Source: JBBWZH01 sp035544115 (lineage in GTDB: Bacteria; Actinomycetota; Actinomycetes; Mycobacteriales; CADCTP01). Taken from it: a stretch of 64,000 nucleotides of DNA. The DNA is taken from NCBI GenBank assembly GCA_963714145.1, contig OY970235.1, forward strand, positions 620,001 to 684,000. The letters run 5' to 3'. Of this stretch, positions 1 through 8,059 are shown piece after piece. The translations under genes and the position numbers were made by a program. Each line of letters opens with the position of its first letter. The first letter of the stretch is position 1. The notes beneath the pieces are model-generated. The model saw nothing but the letters and a program-made list of their open reading frames with translations, made no database searches and was not told where the DNA came from.

Positions 1-404
1 GTGATCGCCAGCCGCTCCCGGAAGTAGAACCGGTGCGCGTCGTACCGCTGCACGCCGGAGTCGAGGTCGAGCGCTGCGCAGCCGCCCGCCCGGGCCCGGA
101 TCTCCAGTTCGGCCAGCAGCGCGTGACCCACCCCGGCCGACCGGCTGGCCCCGGTGGTGACCAGGTCGTCCACGTACAGCTTGCGGCGCAGGTGGGTGAG
201 CGCGACCAGCCGCCAGCCGGCGACCCCGACGCACCGGTCGCCGTCGTACGCGGCGAGGAAGCGCAGCCCCTGCGGGTGGCCTTCCCGGTAGATCGCGTCG
301 AACGAGGAGTCGGTCAGCTGCGGGCGCAGTTCCAGCAGCACCGGCAGCACCTCGGCAGCCAGCCGCGGGTCGCCCGGGTCGAGGTCCACCAGCGTGTAGG
401 GCAT
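1..404 (-). CDS. GNAT family N-acetyltransferase (3' end cut by window edge)
   Basis: Reading leftward from ATG at 404, the protein begins MPYTLVDLDPGDPRLAAEVL and stays open to base 1 (134 codons), so its C-terminus lies outside the window. The middle carries the acetyl-CoA-binding core of GNAT enzymes: the VDDLVT strand, then an R-S-A-G-V-G-H-A-L-L pyrophosphate-binding turn, then LDLDSGVQRYDAHRFYFRERL, typical of the last strand and helix of the family. It would transfer an acetyl group from acetyl-CoA to an unknown amine. The substrate cannot be inferred. Confidence 0.85.
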   Translation of the reverse strand, partial: MPYTLVDLDPGDPRLAAEVLPVLLELRPQLTDSSFDAIYREGHPQGLRFLAAYDGDRCVGVAGWRLVALTHLRRKLYVDDLVTTGASRSAGVGHALLAELEIRARAGGCAALDLDSGVQRYDAHRFYFRERLAI

Positions 405-618
405 CTGGTCACCCTAGGGCTGGTGAAATCGCTCAGGTCGGCCGCCGCGCCGCCGATCTGCGGAGCACCGGAGCGGTGCGATTCGGACTCATCCCCCAGT
501 CCTGGGGAGAGGACGTACCCCGGCCGGATTAGGCTGGATGGGGTTTCCGCACCGCTACGCGCAGTGTCGGATACGAGCCGCCGACTTCGGACAACTCTGC
601 CGAGCCCGGGGACGGCCG

Positions 619-654
619 AGCGGGTCGCTGGGGGTGGTAGCCCAGCGACCCGCT
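619..654. terminator. Strong hairpin downstream of the Crp/Fnr gene
   Basis: A perfect 14-bp inverted repeat (AGCGGGTCGCTGGG at 619-632, its complement at 641-654) with an 8-nt loop lies 20 bp beyond the stop of the leftward Crp/Fnr gene. It probably ends that transcript. No T-run follows on either strand, as is common in high-G+C actinobacteria. Confidence 0.65.
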
Positions 655-673
655 GCTTTCCGGCCCGGTCGCC

Positions 674-1474
674 TCAACCGCCGGACGGTCGCGACTGTGG
701 GATCGGCCCGGCACCCGGGTCCGCGGTCGGCTCGGCGGGCGGGCCAGGCGGCCCGATCAGCGGCCCGATCAGCGGGGCGGCGGCGAGGCGGCGGAGCGCG
801 TCCAGGTCGTGGATGGTGACCCGCCGGTACTGGCTGCTGACCAGGCCGCGGTCGCGCAGCCCCCGCATCGCGCTCTCCACCGAGGCGTCGCTGGCGCCGA
901 TGCAGGACGCCAGCTCGGCCTGGGTCAGGTCGAAGCCGATCCGGACGCTGTCCGGGCCGTCCGGCTCGCCGTACTGGTCGGCGAGGTCGACCAGTAGCCG
1001 GTGCAGCCGGTCCGGGACCTTGCGCCAGAGATCCATCCGGCGCCGGTTCATCGTGCGCAGCCGGCGGGCGGTGAACCGGAGCAGGGTCAGCCCGATCCCG
1101 GGGTGGTGGTAGAGCACGGCCATGAACCGCTCGGCCGGGATCACCACCGCGCGCACCGGGCCGATCGTGGTGATCGTCGCCGAGCGCGGCCCGTCGTCCA
1201 GCGACTCCAGCTCGCCCACCAGGTCGCCGGCCGACCGGACCTCGACCAGCGTCTGGTGCCCGGCCTCGTCCGCGAGCACCACCTTGACCTGCCCGCTGAG
1301 CAGGACCACCACGTGCGGGCTCTCGTCCCCCTGGGCGAACAGGCAGCAGCCGGGCCCGAACTCGACGCTGGTACCGGCCTGCAGCAGCACCGCCTGGTTG
1401 GTCGCCGGCAACTGGGCCAGAAAGCTGCCCGGCGGCGCCGTGACCCCGGCCTGGCCGGCCAGGGTGCCGGTCAA
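674..1474 (-). CDS. Crp/Fnr family transcriptional regulator
   Basis: This is a 266-residue protein read from a TTG start. Residues from about 30 to 140 form a cyclic-nucleotide-binding-type beta barrel (VEFGPGCCLFAQGDESPHVV, LLSGQVKVVL, GDLVGELESLDDGPRSATI). A long dimerisation helix follows, then a winged helix-turn-helix near the C-terminus (DLTQAELASCIGASDASVES, then MRGLRDRGLVSS). There is no N-terminal iron-sulphur cysteine cluster, so it is not a classical oxygen sensor. The TTG overlaps the TGA of the upstream small membrane protein in the sequence TTGA, so translation is probably coupled. Upstream in-frame extension is possible because the frame is open to 1657, but that part would duplicate the neighbouring gene. 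The ligand is unknown. Confidence 0.85.
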   Translation of the reverse strand: MTGTLAGQAGVTAPPGSFLAQLPATNQAVLLQAGTSVEFGPGCCLFAQGDESPHVVVLLSGQVKVVLADEAGHQTLVEVRSAGDLVGELESLDDGPRSATITTIGPVRAVVIPAERFMAVLYHHPGIGLTLLRFTARRLRTMNRRRMDLWRKVPDRLHRLLVDLADQYGEPDGPDSVRIGFDLTQAELASCIGASDASVESAMRGLRDRGLVSSQYRRVTIHDLDALRRLAAAPLIGPLIGPPGPPAEPTADPGAGPIPQSRPSGG

Positions 1475-1650
1475 CGCAGCACCCCGAGCAGTTGCTGGAC
1501 GGCGGTGACGACCGCGGCGAGCGCGAGCAGCACCCCGGCCAACTGCCGCGGCGCCTGCCTGCCGACCTGCCGGATGACCACCGCGACCAGGGCGCCGACC
1601 GCGAGCACGACCGCCAGCTCGACCAGCAGGCCGATCAACGATGTTTCCAT
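1471..1650 (-). CDS. Small two-helix membrane protein
   Basis: This 59-residue protein starts METSLIGLLVELAVVLAVGA. It consists almost entirely of two hydrophobic stretches (about residues 5-23 and 38-57) separated by a basic turn (RQVGRQAPRQ), so it should be an integral membrane hairpin. An AGAGAGGGTG ribosome-binding site lies 8 nt before the ATG. Its stop overlaps the TTG start of the Crp/Fnr regulator, indicating one mRNA and coupled translation. I do not recognise a family. The coupling suggests it could act with the regulator, for example as a membrane partner, but that is inference only. Confidence 0.7.
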   Translation of the reverse strand: METSLIGLLVELAVVLAVGALVAVVIRQVGRQAPRQLAGVLLALAAVVTAVQQLLGVLR

Positions 1651-2139
1651 GGGACATGCACCCTCTCTGCCGGACGACGGACCTGGCTGCCGAGCCCGAG
1701 TAGTCGTAAACGGCGAGAGCGACCGAATTGCCTGTGGTAGCCGGAGGCCCAAGCCGTTACCAATCAGTAACTGGTAGCGCTAAGTATGCGGTCGATTACC
1801 CTAAGGTGAAAGCGAGCTGCCCCGCAGATGCCCTAATGGGCCGGCAGCCCGTCTGGCCCTCAACGCCTCGCTGACCGGCGCAGCCCCGACCTGCGGACCC
1901 TACCGCCCCCCGGTTGCCAACCACCCCAGCCGCCGGACGCCCGAACCGCGACCCGGTACCGCTAGCGCGGACGCCCGGCGCCAGCGCTTCGGCAGGGCCG
2001 GCGCCGGAGCTCGGTCCCGCGGCGGCGCTGTGCGTACAGTCATAGCGGCTAGACGCTATGCTTCTAGCGATCCCCCCGTCCGGTTCGCTGGACGGGAGCG
2101 AGGCCCCGCCCAGTGCGGGGCCTCTGCATTTTCAGCCGG
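1651..2139. other. Gene-free region with operator-like palindrome and structured element
   Basis: I see no protein gene in these 489 bases. The right end of the regulator promoter region, near 1700-1810, is relatively A+T-rich. It contains GTTAC-N6-GTAAC (1756-1771), an inverted repeat with the 5-6-5 spacing of Crp-family operators, which could serve autoregulation. From about 2035 to 2132 there is a series of hairpins ending in a terminator-like structure, described separately. Confidence 0.5.
2035..2132 (+). ncRNA. Candidate small structured RNA ending in a terminator
   Basis: On the + strand a possible -10 element TACAGT (2035-2040) is followed by ATAGCG-GCTAGA-CGCTAT (2042-2059), then by a CCCGTCC/GGACGGG stem with an 8-nt loop (about 2076-2096). 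The last element is a perfect 10-bp GAGGCCCCGC/GCGGGGCCTC stem (2100-2124) with TGCATTTT after it. This looks like a short transcript of roughly 85 nt with a Rho-independent end. It has no coding potential and does not fold as a tRNA by eye. It converges on the 3' end of the NYN gene at 2140. The -35 region is weak, so an independent promoter is uncertain. Confidence 0.3.
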
Positions 2140-2790
2140 CTACCATCCGGCCGGCTTCCGGATCGCCCGACCTGCCGGATCCTTGAGCACGTCCGGGAAC
2201 TGGCTCGCCCGCACGGCGCCGGCGCGTAGCTGCCGGAAGAACGTGGCCTCGATCGCCCGGCTGCGTCGCTCCGGCGGATGCGGGTTGATCACGCCGACCG
2301 GTACCCCCAGCTCCTGGCTGACCAGACGGATCGGCTCACGGAGATCGGAGTCGTTCGTGATCACTACGGCGACCTCGCAGTCCCGGCGGCAGGCGTCAAG
2401 GACGAGATACGTGGCGAGGTTGACGTCCGAGCCCTTCTCCTCGGTTTTGATCACTTGAGCTTTACTGATCGGCGTGCCGGCCGGTGCGGCGGCGTCGTAC
2501 AGCGGCATCCACGGGTACGACACCTTGAACTCGCCGAGGTGGACGGTCAGCTGCGGGATCGTCAGCAGCGCGCGGAGGTAGGCCTGCTGCCGCTCTGGCA
2601 GTCGCACGTCATCCGGGCGGGCGCTGACCCGCGCGGTGAAGTAGCGGATGCGGCGGATGTCGTTCCTGGCTAAGAGCGTCTGGGCCAGTCGCGCCGGGTC
2701 CAGCCACTTGTGGCCCGGCCCGCGTCCCTTGAGCGCGCCGTAGAACAGGTTGAACGCATCGATGTACACGTTCGTACGGGGCCGGGTCAT
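2140..2790 (-). CDS. NYN domain (PIN-like) nuclease
   Basis: This 216-residue protein has the pattern of LabA/DUF88-type NYN domains, which are metal-dependent PIN-like ribonucleases. It has VYIDAFNLFYGAL with Asp11, then KTEEKGSDVNLATYLVLDA with Asp122 and Asp132, and VVITNDSDLREP with Asp147 and Asp149, so the expected acidic active-site residues are all present. The ATG overlaps the stop of the upstream RAMA-like gene in ATGA, so the two are translated together. NYN proteins of this type usually act in RNA processing or decay, and several are paired with regulators. The specific RNA target here is unknown. Confidence 0.85.
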   Translation of the reverse strand: MTRPRTNVYIDAFNLFYGALKGRGPGHKWLDPARLAQTLLARNDIRRIRYFTARVSARPDDVRLPERQQAYLRALLTIPQLTVHLGEFKVSYPWMPLYDAAAPAGTPISKAQVIKTEEKGSDVNLATYLVLDACRRDCEVAVVITNDSDLREPIRLVSQELGVPVGVINPHPPERRSRAIEATFFRQLRAGAVRASQFPDVLKDPAGRAIRKPAGW

Positions 2791-3188
2791 GCCTGGTCTC
2801 GCATCGTCTCGAGCTGCTCGCCGGTCGCTGAGACCACCCAGAACCGCCAGCCGTTGCGGTTCGGGCTGACCGACTGGTCCAGCGAGCTGACCACCGCGAT
2901 CGCTGCACCGCTCGGCGTACGGAACGAGCGGCCGGCGAGCGGGCCCGTGCTGATGTCGAGTCGGTGGCTGGGGCGGTAGAAGACGCCGTCCACTCTGCTG
3001 CCCCGGTAGATGACATGGACCTCGATCTGGTCGGCGACCCCCGTTGGGGCGTCCAGCGGGCTCTCCTCAAAGTAGTCTAAGAGTCGCTCGATAGCCTCGG
3101 CCTCGGTGACGTTCCAGGCCCGAGCCAGCAGCCTCACACGGCGTAGCGTCGGCACCGGAAGTCGCACATCAGCTAGCTTGATCCGCAC
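2787..3188 (-). CDS. Small protein with RAMA/DUF4357-like motif, partner of NYN nuclease
   Basis: This 133-residue protein starts at GTG. Residues 1-45 contain a short helical segment (VTEAEAIERLLDYFEES) of the kind seen in small DNA-binding or antitoxin domains. Residues 55-125 carry the signature of RAMA/DUF4357-type domains: GRSFRTPSGAA (TPSGAA at 91-96) followed by NGWRFW (112-117). RAMA domains are predicted to read modified or methylated DNA and usually occur beside restriction or methylase modules. Here the partner is a NYN nuclease, overlapping by 4 bp. The likely transcript is leaderless. Domain assignment is by motif only. A function as antitoxin, targeting subunit or transcriptional regulator is inference. 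Confidence 0.7.
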   Translation of the reverse strand: MRIKLADVRLPVPTLRRVRLLARAWNVTEAEAIERLLDYFEESPLDAPTGVADQIEVHVIYRGSRVDGVFYRPSHRLDISTGPLAGRSFRTPSGAAIAVVSSLDQSVSPNRNGWRFWVVSATGEQLETMRDQA

Positions 3189-3194
3189 AGGTTG

Positions 3195-3200
3195 AGTGTA
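3195..3200 (-). promoter_or_regulatory. -10 element for a leaderless RAMA-NYN transcript
   Basis: On the minus strand TACACT (TANNNT type) ends 6 nt before the GTG start at 3188, with no ribosome-binding site between. This spacing places the transcription start at or next to the start codon. No good -35 hexamer is visible. The promoter lies in the gap before the stop of the leftward lhr gene, so read-through from lhr is also possible. Confidence 0.45.
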
Positions 3201-3228
3201 TCAGAGGATTTGAGTGAAACTGAGTTGG

Positions 3229-6200
3229 CTAGGCGCGGAGGCGGAGGCCGCGGGGGGTGGGGCGGAAGCCGGCGGATTCGAGGGCGTCGGCGAGCGGGGA
3301 GACGAGGACGGAGGCGCCGTCGGCGCGTTCCACCGCGAGCCGGCCGAGGCTGCCGTCGCGGACGGCGAGGGCGAGCGCGTCCGCGGCCGGCTGCAGCCGC
3401 GCCGGGTCGTCGGACCAGGACAGCAGCGTCCGGCCGCCGCGTTCGACGTACAGGGTGAGTTCGCCGTCGACCAGGACGACCAGTGCGCCGGCTTTCCGGC
3501 CGGGTCGGTGCCCCCGCCCGGACGGTGCCACCGTTGCCGGCGGACTGGTCGCCGCCGCGGCCCGGGCCGTCCGGTCGTGCCCCGCCGGGGGCGGCCCCGG
3601 TTGGCCGGCGACGGCCGGCGGGCCGCCGCGGCCGGCGGGTGGGTCGGCGACGGAGCTGGCCTGGGTGGGCCAGGGGAGGGCGGCGCCGTAGGGCTGGGCC
3701 GGGTCGGTGGCGGCGAGAACCACGGCGGGCGCGGGCTCCCGGCGGTCGGCGGCGTACGTGCGCAGCCGGTCGACCGCGCCGGGCGAGGCGAACTGGGCCG
3801 CGCCGAGGCCCTCCACGAAGTAGCCGCGGCGGCAGCGGCCGGCCTCCTCGGCGGCCCGCAGCACTGGATAGACCGCGGCGAACCCGCCGGGGATCCGTTC
3901 CGCGGCGACCGCGCCGCGGGTCAGCACGCCGTGCCGGTCGAGCAGCAGTTCGGCCAGCGCGTGTGCCTGCCTGGTCGGGTCGGGCTCGCGCGCCGGCAGC
4001 CGCGACCAGCGGCCGGCAGTGGTCGGCGGCCCGGTGCGGCTGGGCATCGCCGGCCGGGCCGGCCGGTTCGCGGCGGCCGCCGCCCACCGGCCCGTCCCGT
4101 ACCGGGCCCGGCTGGGTGCCCGGCGGCGAGCCTGGTGCGCGGTGTGGCCGGGCCCGAGCAGCGCGCGCAGCGGGGCGACCGTGTCGTTGGTGAGCAGGCC
4201 GGCCCAGACCAGGTCCCAGAGCACGGCGGCCAGCGCCTGGTCGTCGGTCGCGCCGGCCCGATCGGACAGGGTGCGAAAGAACAGCGCCTGGTCGCCGTCC
4301 AGCGCGGCCAGCACGGACTCGTGTAGGGGAGTGAGCGTGGCCGCCACCTCGGGTGCCGGCAGCAGCAGATCGGCCAGCTCGGACGGGGCCAGCGCGACCC
4401 AGCCGTCGTTGCCGGGCAGCGCGCCCGCCCCGCACCAGGTGACCTCGCCGGCCGCGGTCAGCTCGTCGAGCATGGCGGGCAGGTAGCCGGCGACCCGGGA
4501 CGGCAGCACCAGCGTCTCCAGCGCGGACGCCGGCAGCACCGCACCGGCCAGCTGTTCCACCACCCGCAGCAGCCCTTCGGCGCCGCGCGCCCGCGACCCG
4601 GTGACGCCCTGCCAGGCCGGCAGGAACCGGGCCAGCGCCGCCACCGGGACCGGTTCCACCTCCTGCCGCAGCCGGGCCAGCGACCGGCGCCGGATGGTCC
4701 GCAGCACCTCCGCGTCGCACCACTCCCGGCCGGCGCCGCCGGGCCGGAACTCGCCAGCGCTGACCCGGCCGGCCGCGACCAACCGGTCCAGCGCGGCGGC
4801 CACCACGGCCACCCCGAGCCCGAGCCGGGTGGCCGCGTCGGTGGTGTGGAACGGACCGTGCGTGCGGGCGTACCGGCCGACCAGGTCGCCCAGCGGGTCA
4901 CGGACCGGCTCGGTGAACGCCTCCGGCACGCCCACCGGCAGCGGCACGCCCAGTGCGTCCCGGACCCGGCCGGCGTCCTCGATGGCCAGCCAGCGTTCCT
5001 CGCCGCCGATCCGGACTCGGATCGCCCGCCGGGCCGCCTCCAGCTCGGCCAGCCAGGGCGGGGTGGCGCCGCGAGCCAGCGCCTCGGCCGTGGTCAGGTC
5101 GCCGAGCAGCCGGAGCAGGTCGGCGGTCGAGTCCAGGTCGTAGGCGCGGCGCTGGTCGGTCAGCCGCTGCAGCTCCAGCTCCACCTCGGCCAGCGCGTCG
5201 GCGTCCAGCAGCTCGCGCAGTTCGGCCGTGCCGAGCAGCTCGGCCAGCAGGGCCGAGTCGAGCGACAGCGCCTGCGCCCGGCGCTCGGCCAGCGGCGCGT
5301 CCCCGTCGTAGACGAACGCACCGATGTAGCCGAACAGCAGCGAGCGGGCGAACGGCGACGGCTGCGCCGTCTCCACCTCCACCAGCCGCACCTTGCGGGA
5401 CCGCAGCTCACGCATCAGCTCGACCAGCCCGGGCAGGTCGAACACGTCCTGCAGGCACTCCCGCATGGTCTCCAGCACCACCGGGAACGAGCCGTAGCCG
5501 CTGGCCACCTGGAGCAGGTGGGCGGCCCGCTGCCGCTGCTGCCAGAGCGGGGTGCGCCGGCGCGGATCGCGCCGCGGCAGCAGCAGCGCCCGGGCCGCGC
5601 ACTCCCGGAACCGGGCCGCGAACAGCGCCGAGCTGCCCACCTCGGCGGTGACCAGCGCCTCCATCTCGTCCGGGTCGAACGCGGCGACCTCGGCGCCGGG
5701 CGGCTCGCCGTCGGTCTCCGGCAGCCGCAGCACGATCCCGTCGTCGGAGTGCATCGACTGCACGTCCACGCCATACCGCTCGCGCAGCCGGGCCACCATC
5801 GCCAGCCCCCACGGCGCGTTGACCTGGGCGCCGAACGGCGAGTGCACCACCAGCCGCCAGTCGCCCAGCTCGTCCCGGAAGCGCTCGACCAGCACGGTCC
5901 GGTCGTCCGGCAGGTGCCGGGTGGCCTCCCGCTGCTCGGCCAGGTACGCGAGCAGGTTCGCGGTGCCCCAGTCGTCCACCCCGGCGGCACGGACCCGGTC
6001 GGCCGCCTGCTCGGGCGGGAGACTGCTCAGCTCACGCAGGAACGCGCCGAGGGCCCGACCCAGCTCGGCCGGCCGGCCCGGCTGGTCGCCCTTCCAGAAC
6101 GGCATCCGGCCGGGCTGGCCGGGGGCGGGGGAGACCAGGACCCGGTCGTGGGTGATCTCCTCGATCCGCCAGGAGCTGCTGCCGAGCAGGAACACGTCGC

Positions 6201-7950
6201 CGACCCGCGACTCGTACACCATTTCCTCGTCCAGCTCGCCCACCCGGCGGCCGGAATCCGACCCGACCAGGAAGACCCCGAACAACCCGCGGTCGGGGAT
6301 GGTGCCGCCGCTGGTCACCGCCAGCCGCTGCGCGCCGGGCCGCGCGGTGAGCGTGCCGCTCACCCGGTCCCAGGTGAGGCGCGGGCGCAGCTCGGCGAAC
6401 TCGTCGGACGGGTACCGCCCGGCCAGCATGTCCAGCACGGCCTCCAGCGCCGAGGCCGGCAGCGTGCCGAACGGTGCGGCCCGGCGGACCAGCTCGCCCA
6501 CCGCGTCCACCTGCCACGGCTCGGTGGCCACCATCGCGACGATCTGCTGGGCCAGCACATCCAGGGGGTTGCGCGGGTAGCGCATCGACTCGATCTGGCC
6601 GGCCGCCATCCGCTCGGCCACCACCGCGGTCTCCACCAGGTCGCCGCGGAACTTGGGGAACATGACGCCCTTGCTGACCGCGCCGACCTGGTGCCCGGCC
6701 CGGCCGACCCGCTGCAGCCCGGCCGCCACCGACGGCGGCGACTCCACCTGGATGACCAAGTCGACCGCGCCCATGTCGATGCCCAGCTCCAGGCTGCTGG
6801 TGGCGACCACGGCCGGCAGCAGGCCGGACTTCAGCTCCTCCTCCACCACCAGCCGCTGCTCGCGGGAGACCGAGCCGTGGTGCGCCCGGGCCACCACCAC
6901 CGGCGCGCCCTCGCTCTTGCCCGACTGCGCCATCAGCTCGGCCGGCATCCCGCCCGGCGCGGTGTCGTAGGTCGAGAGATCGTGCGGCTCGGTGCCGTAG
7001 CGGCGCTCGTAGGCCAGCTCGTTCAGCCGGGCGGTGAGCCGCTCGGCCAGCCGGCGCGAGTTGGCGAAGACGATCGTGCTGCGGTGCGCCTCGACCAGAT
7101 CGAGCACCCGTTCCTCGACCGCCGGCCAGATCGACCGGCGCGGCGCGGCGCCGGCCGCCGAACCGCCCGGATCGTCTTCGGCGGCGGCCGGCTCACCCAG
7201 CTCGGACATGTCTTCCACCGGGACGACCACCTGCAGGTCGACGGTCTTCCGGCTGGGCGGCTGCACCACGGTCACGTCCCGGCCGCCGGCCAGGAAGGTG
7301 GCCACCTCGGCCACCGGGCGCACCGTCGCGGACAGCCCGATCCGCTGCGCCGGCTGGTCGAGCAGCGCGTCCAGCCGTTCCAGGCTGACCGCCAGGTGCG
7401 CACCGCGCTTGGTCGCGCAGACGGCGTGCACCTCGTCCACGATGACCGTGTCGACGCCGCGCAGTGCCTCCCGGGCCGCGCTCGTCAGCAGCAGGAACAG
7501 CGACTCCGGGGTGGTTATCAGAATGTCGGGCGGGCGGCGGGCGAACGCGCGCCGCTCCTCCGCCGGAGTGTCGCCGGACCGGATCGCCACCGCGATCTCG
7601 GGCCGGGGCAACCCCAGCCGGCCGGCGGCCTGCCGGATGCCGGCCAGCGGCGACCGCAGGTTGCGCTCCACGTCCACCGCGAGCGCCTTGAGCGGGCTCA
7701 CGTACAGCACCCGGCAGCGACGGGCCGGATCCGGTGCCGGAGCGGCGGCGAGCCGGTCGAGCGACCAGAGGAAGGCGGCCAGCGTCTTGCCGGAGCCCGT
7801 CGGGGCGACCACCAGCGTGTGCTCGCGCCGGCTGATCGCGGCCCAGGCGCCGAGCTGTGCGGCCGTCGCCCCCTCGAAGGCGGCACCGAACCAGGCCCGG
7901 GTCGCGGGCGAGAACCGGTGCAGACCGTCGCCCTGTGCCCGCTCGCTCAT
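3229..7950 (-). CDS. lhr: Long-form Lhr ATP-dependent helicase
   Basis: This 1,573-residue superfamily 2 helicase has Walker A VAPTGSGKT near residue 46, VIVDEVHAV (motif II) near 170, GLSATVRP (motif III) and LGIDMGAVDLVIQVESPP with QRVGRAGHQ (motifs V-VI). The C-terminal half is the long Lhr extension (DUF4635-like and winged-helix parts) found in actinobacterial Lhr. The family unwinds RNA:DNA hybrids and is induced by DNA damage in mycobacteria. The start is taken as the ATG before SERAQGDGLHRFSPATRAWF, because upstream in-frame sequence to 8196 reads into the divergent lipoprotein gene and lacks domain similarity. A Pro/Arg-rich linker interrupts the C-terminal part near 3990-4130. Confidence 0.93.
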   Translation of the reverse strand: MSERAQGDGLHRFSPATRAWFGAAFEGATAAQLGAWAAISRREHTLVVAPTGSGKTLAAFLWSLDRLAAAPAPDPARRCRVLYVSPLKALAVDVERNLRSPLAGIRQAAGRLGLPRPEIAVAIRSGDTPAEERRAFARRPPDILITTPESLFLLLTSAAREALRGVDTVIVDEVHAVCATKRGAHLAVSLERLDALLDQPAQRIGLSATVRPVAEVATFLAGGRDVTVVQPPSRKTVDLQVVVPVEDMSELGEPAAAEDDPGGSAAGAAPRRSIWPAVEERVLDLVEAHRSTIVFANSRRLAERLTARLNELAYERRYGTEPHDLSTYDTAPGGMPAELMAQSGKSEGAPVVVARAHHGSVSREQRLVVEEELKSGLLPAVVATSSLELGIDMGAVDLVIQVESPPSVAAGLQRVGRAGHQVGAVSKGVMFPKFRGDLVETAVVAERMAAGQIESMRYPRNPLDVLAQQIVAMVATEPWQVDAVGELVRRAAPFGTLPASALEAVLDMLAGRYPSDEFAELRPRLTWDRVSGTLTARPGAQRLAVTSGGTIPDRGLFGVFLVGSDSGRRVGELDEEMVYESRVGDVFLLGSSSWRIEEITHDRVLVSPAPGQPGRMPFWKGDQPGRPAELGRALGAFLRELSSLPPEQAADRVRAAGVDDWGTANLLAYLAEQREATRHLPDDRTVLVERFRDELGDWRLVVHSPFGAQVNAPWGLAMVARLRERYGVDVQSMHSDDGIVLRLPETDGEPPGAEVAAFDPDEMEALVTAEVGSSALFAARFRECAARALLLPRRDPRRRTPLWQQRQRAAHLLQVASGYGSFPVVLETMRECLQDVFDLPGLVELMRELRSRKVRLVEVETAQPSPFARSLLFGYIGAFVYDGDAPLAERRAQALSLDSALLAELLGTAELRELLDADALAEVELELQRLTDQRRAYDLDSTADLLRLLGDLTTAEALARGATPPWLAELEAARRAIRVRIGGEERWLAIEDAGRVRDALGVPLPVGVPEAFTEPVRDPLGDLVGRYARTHGPFHTTDAATRLGLGVAVVAAALDRLVAAGRVSAGEFRPGGAGREWCDAEVLRTIRRRSLARLRQEVEPVPVAALARFLPAWQGVTGSRARGAEGLLRVVEQLAGAVLPASALETLVLPSRVAGYLPAMLDELTAAGEVTWCGAGALPGNDGWVALAPSELADLLLPAPEVAATLTPLHESVLAALDGDQALFFRTLSDRAGATDDQALAAVLWDLVWAGLLTNDTVAPLRALLGPGHTAHQARRRAPSRARYGTGRWAAAAANRPARPAMPSRTGPPTTAGRWSRLPAREPDPTRQAHALAELLLDRHGVLTRGAVAAERIPGGFAAVYPVLRAAEEAGRCRRGYFVEGLGAAQFASPGAVDRLRTYAADRREPAPAVVLAATDPAQPYGAALPWPTQASSVADPPAGRGGPPAVAGQPGPPPAGHDRTARAAAATSPPATVAPSGRGHRPGRKAGALVVLVDGELTLYVERGGRTLLSWSDDPARLQPAADALALAVRDGSLGRLAVERADGASVLVSPLADALESAGFRPTPRGLRLRA

Positions 7951-8059
7951 GGGGTCCAGTCTGCCCCGGGGGTACGACAAAACCAGGAACCTGGCTGCGG
8001 CTGGGCTAAACCCACACCAGACCGCCGACAAAGTCGTAAGGTCGTGCCACGATGGCGGC

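Noticed and set aside
2042..2132. tRNA gene or attachment-site remnant
   Set aside because: GTTCG is present, but there is no acceptor stem, anticodon arm or T-arm of proper size, and no integrase gene nearby.
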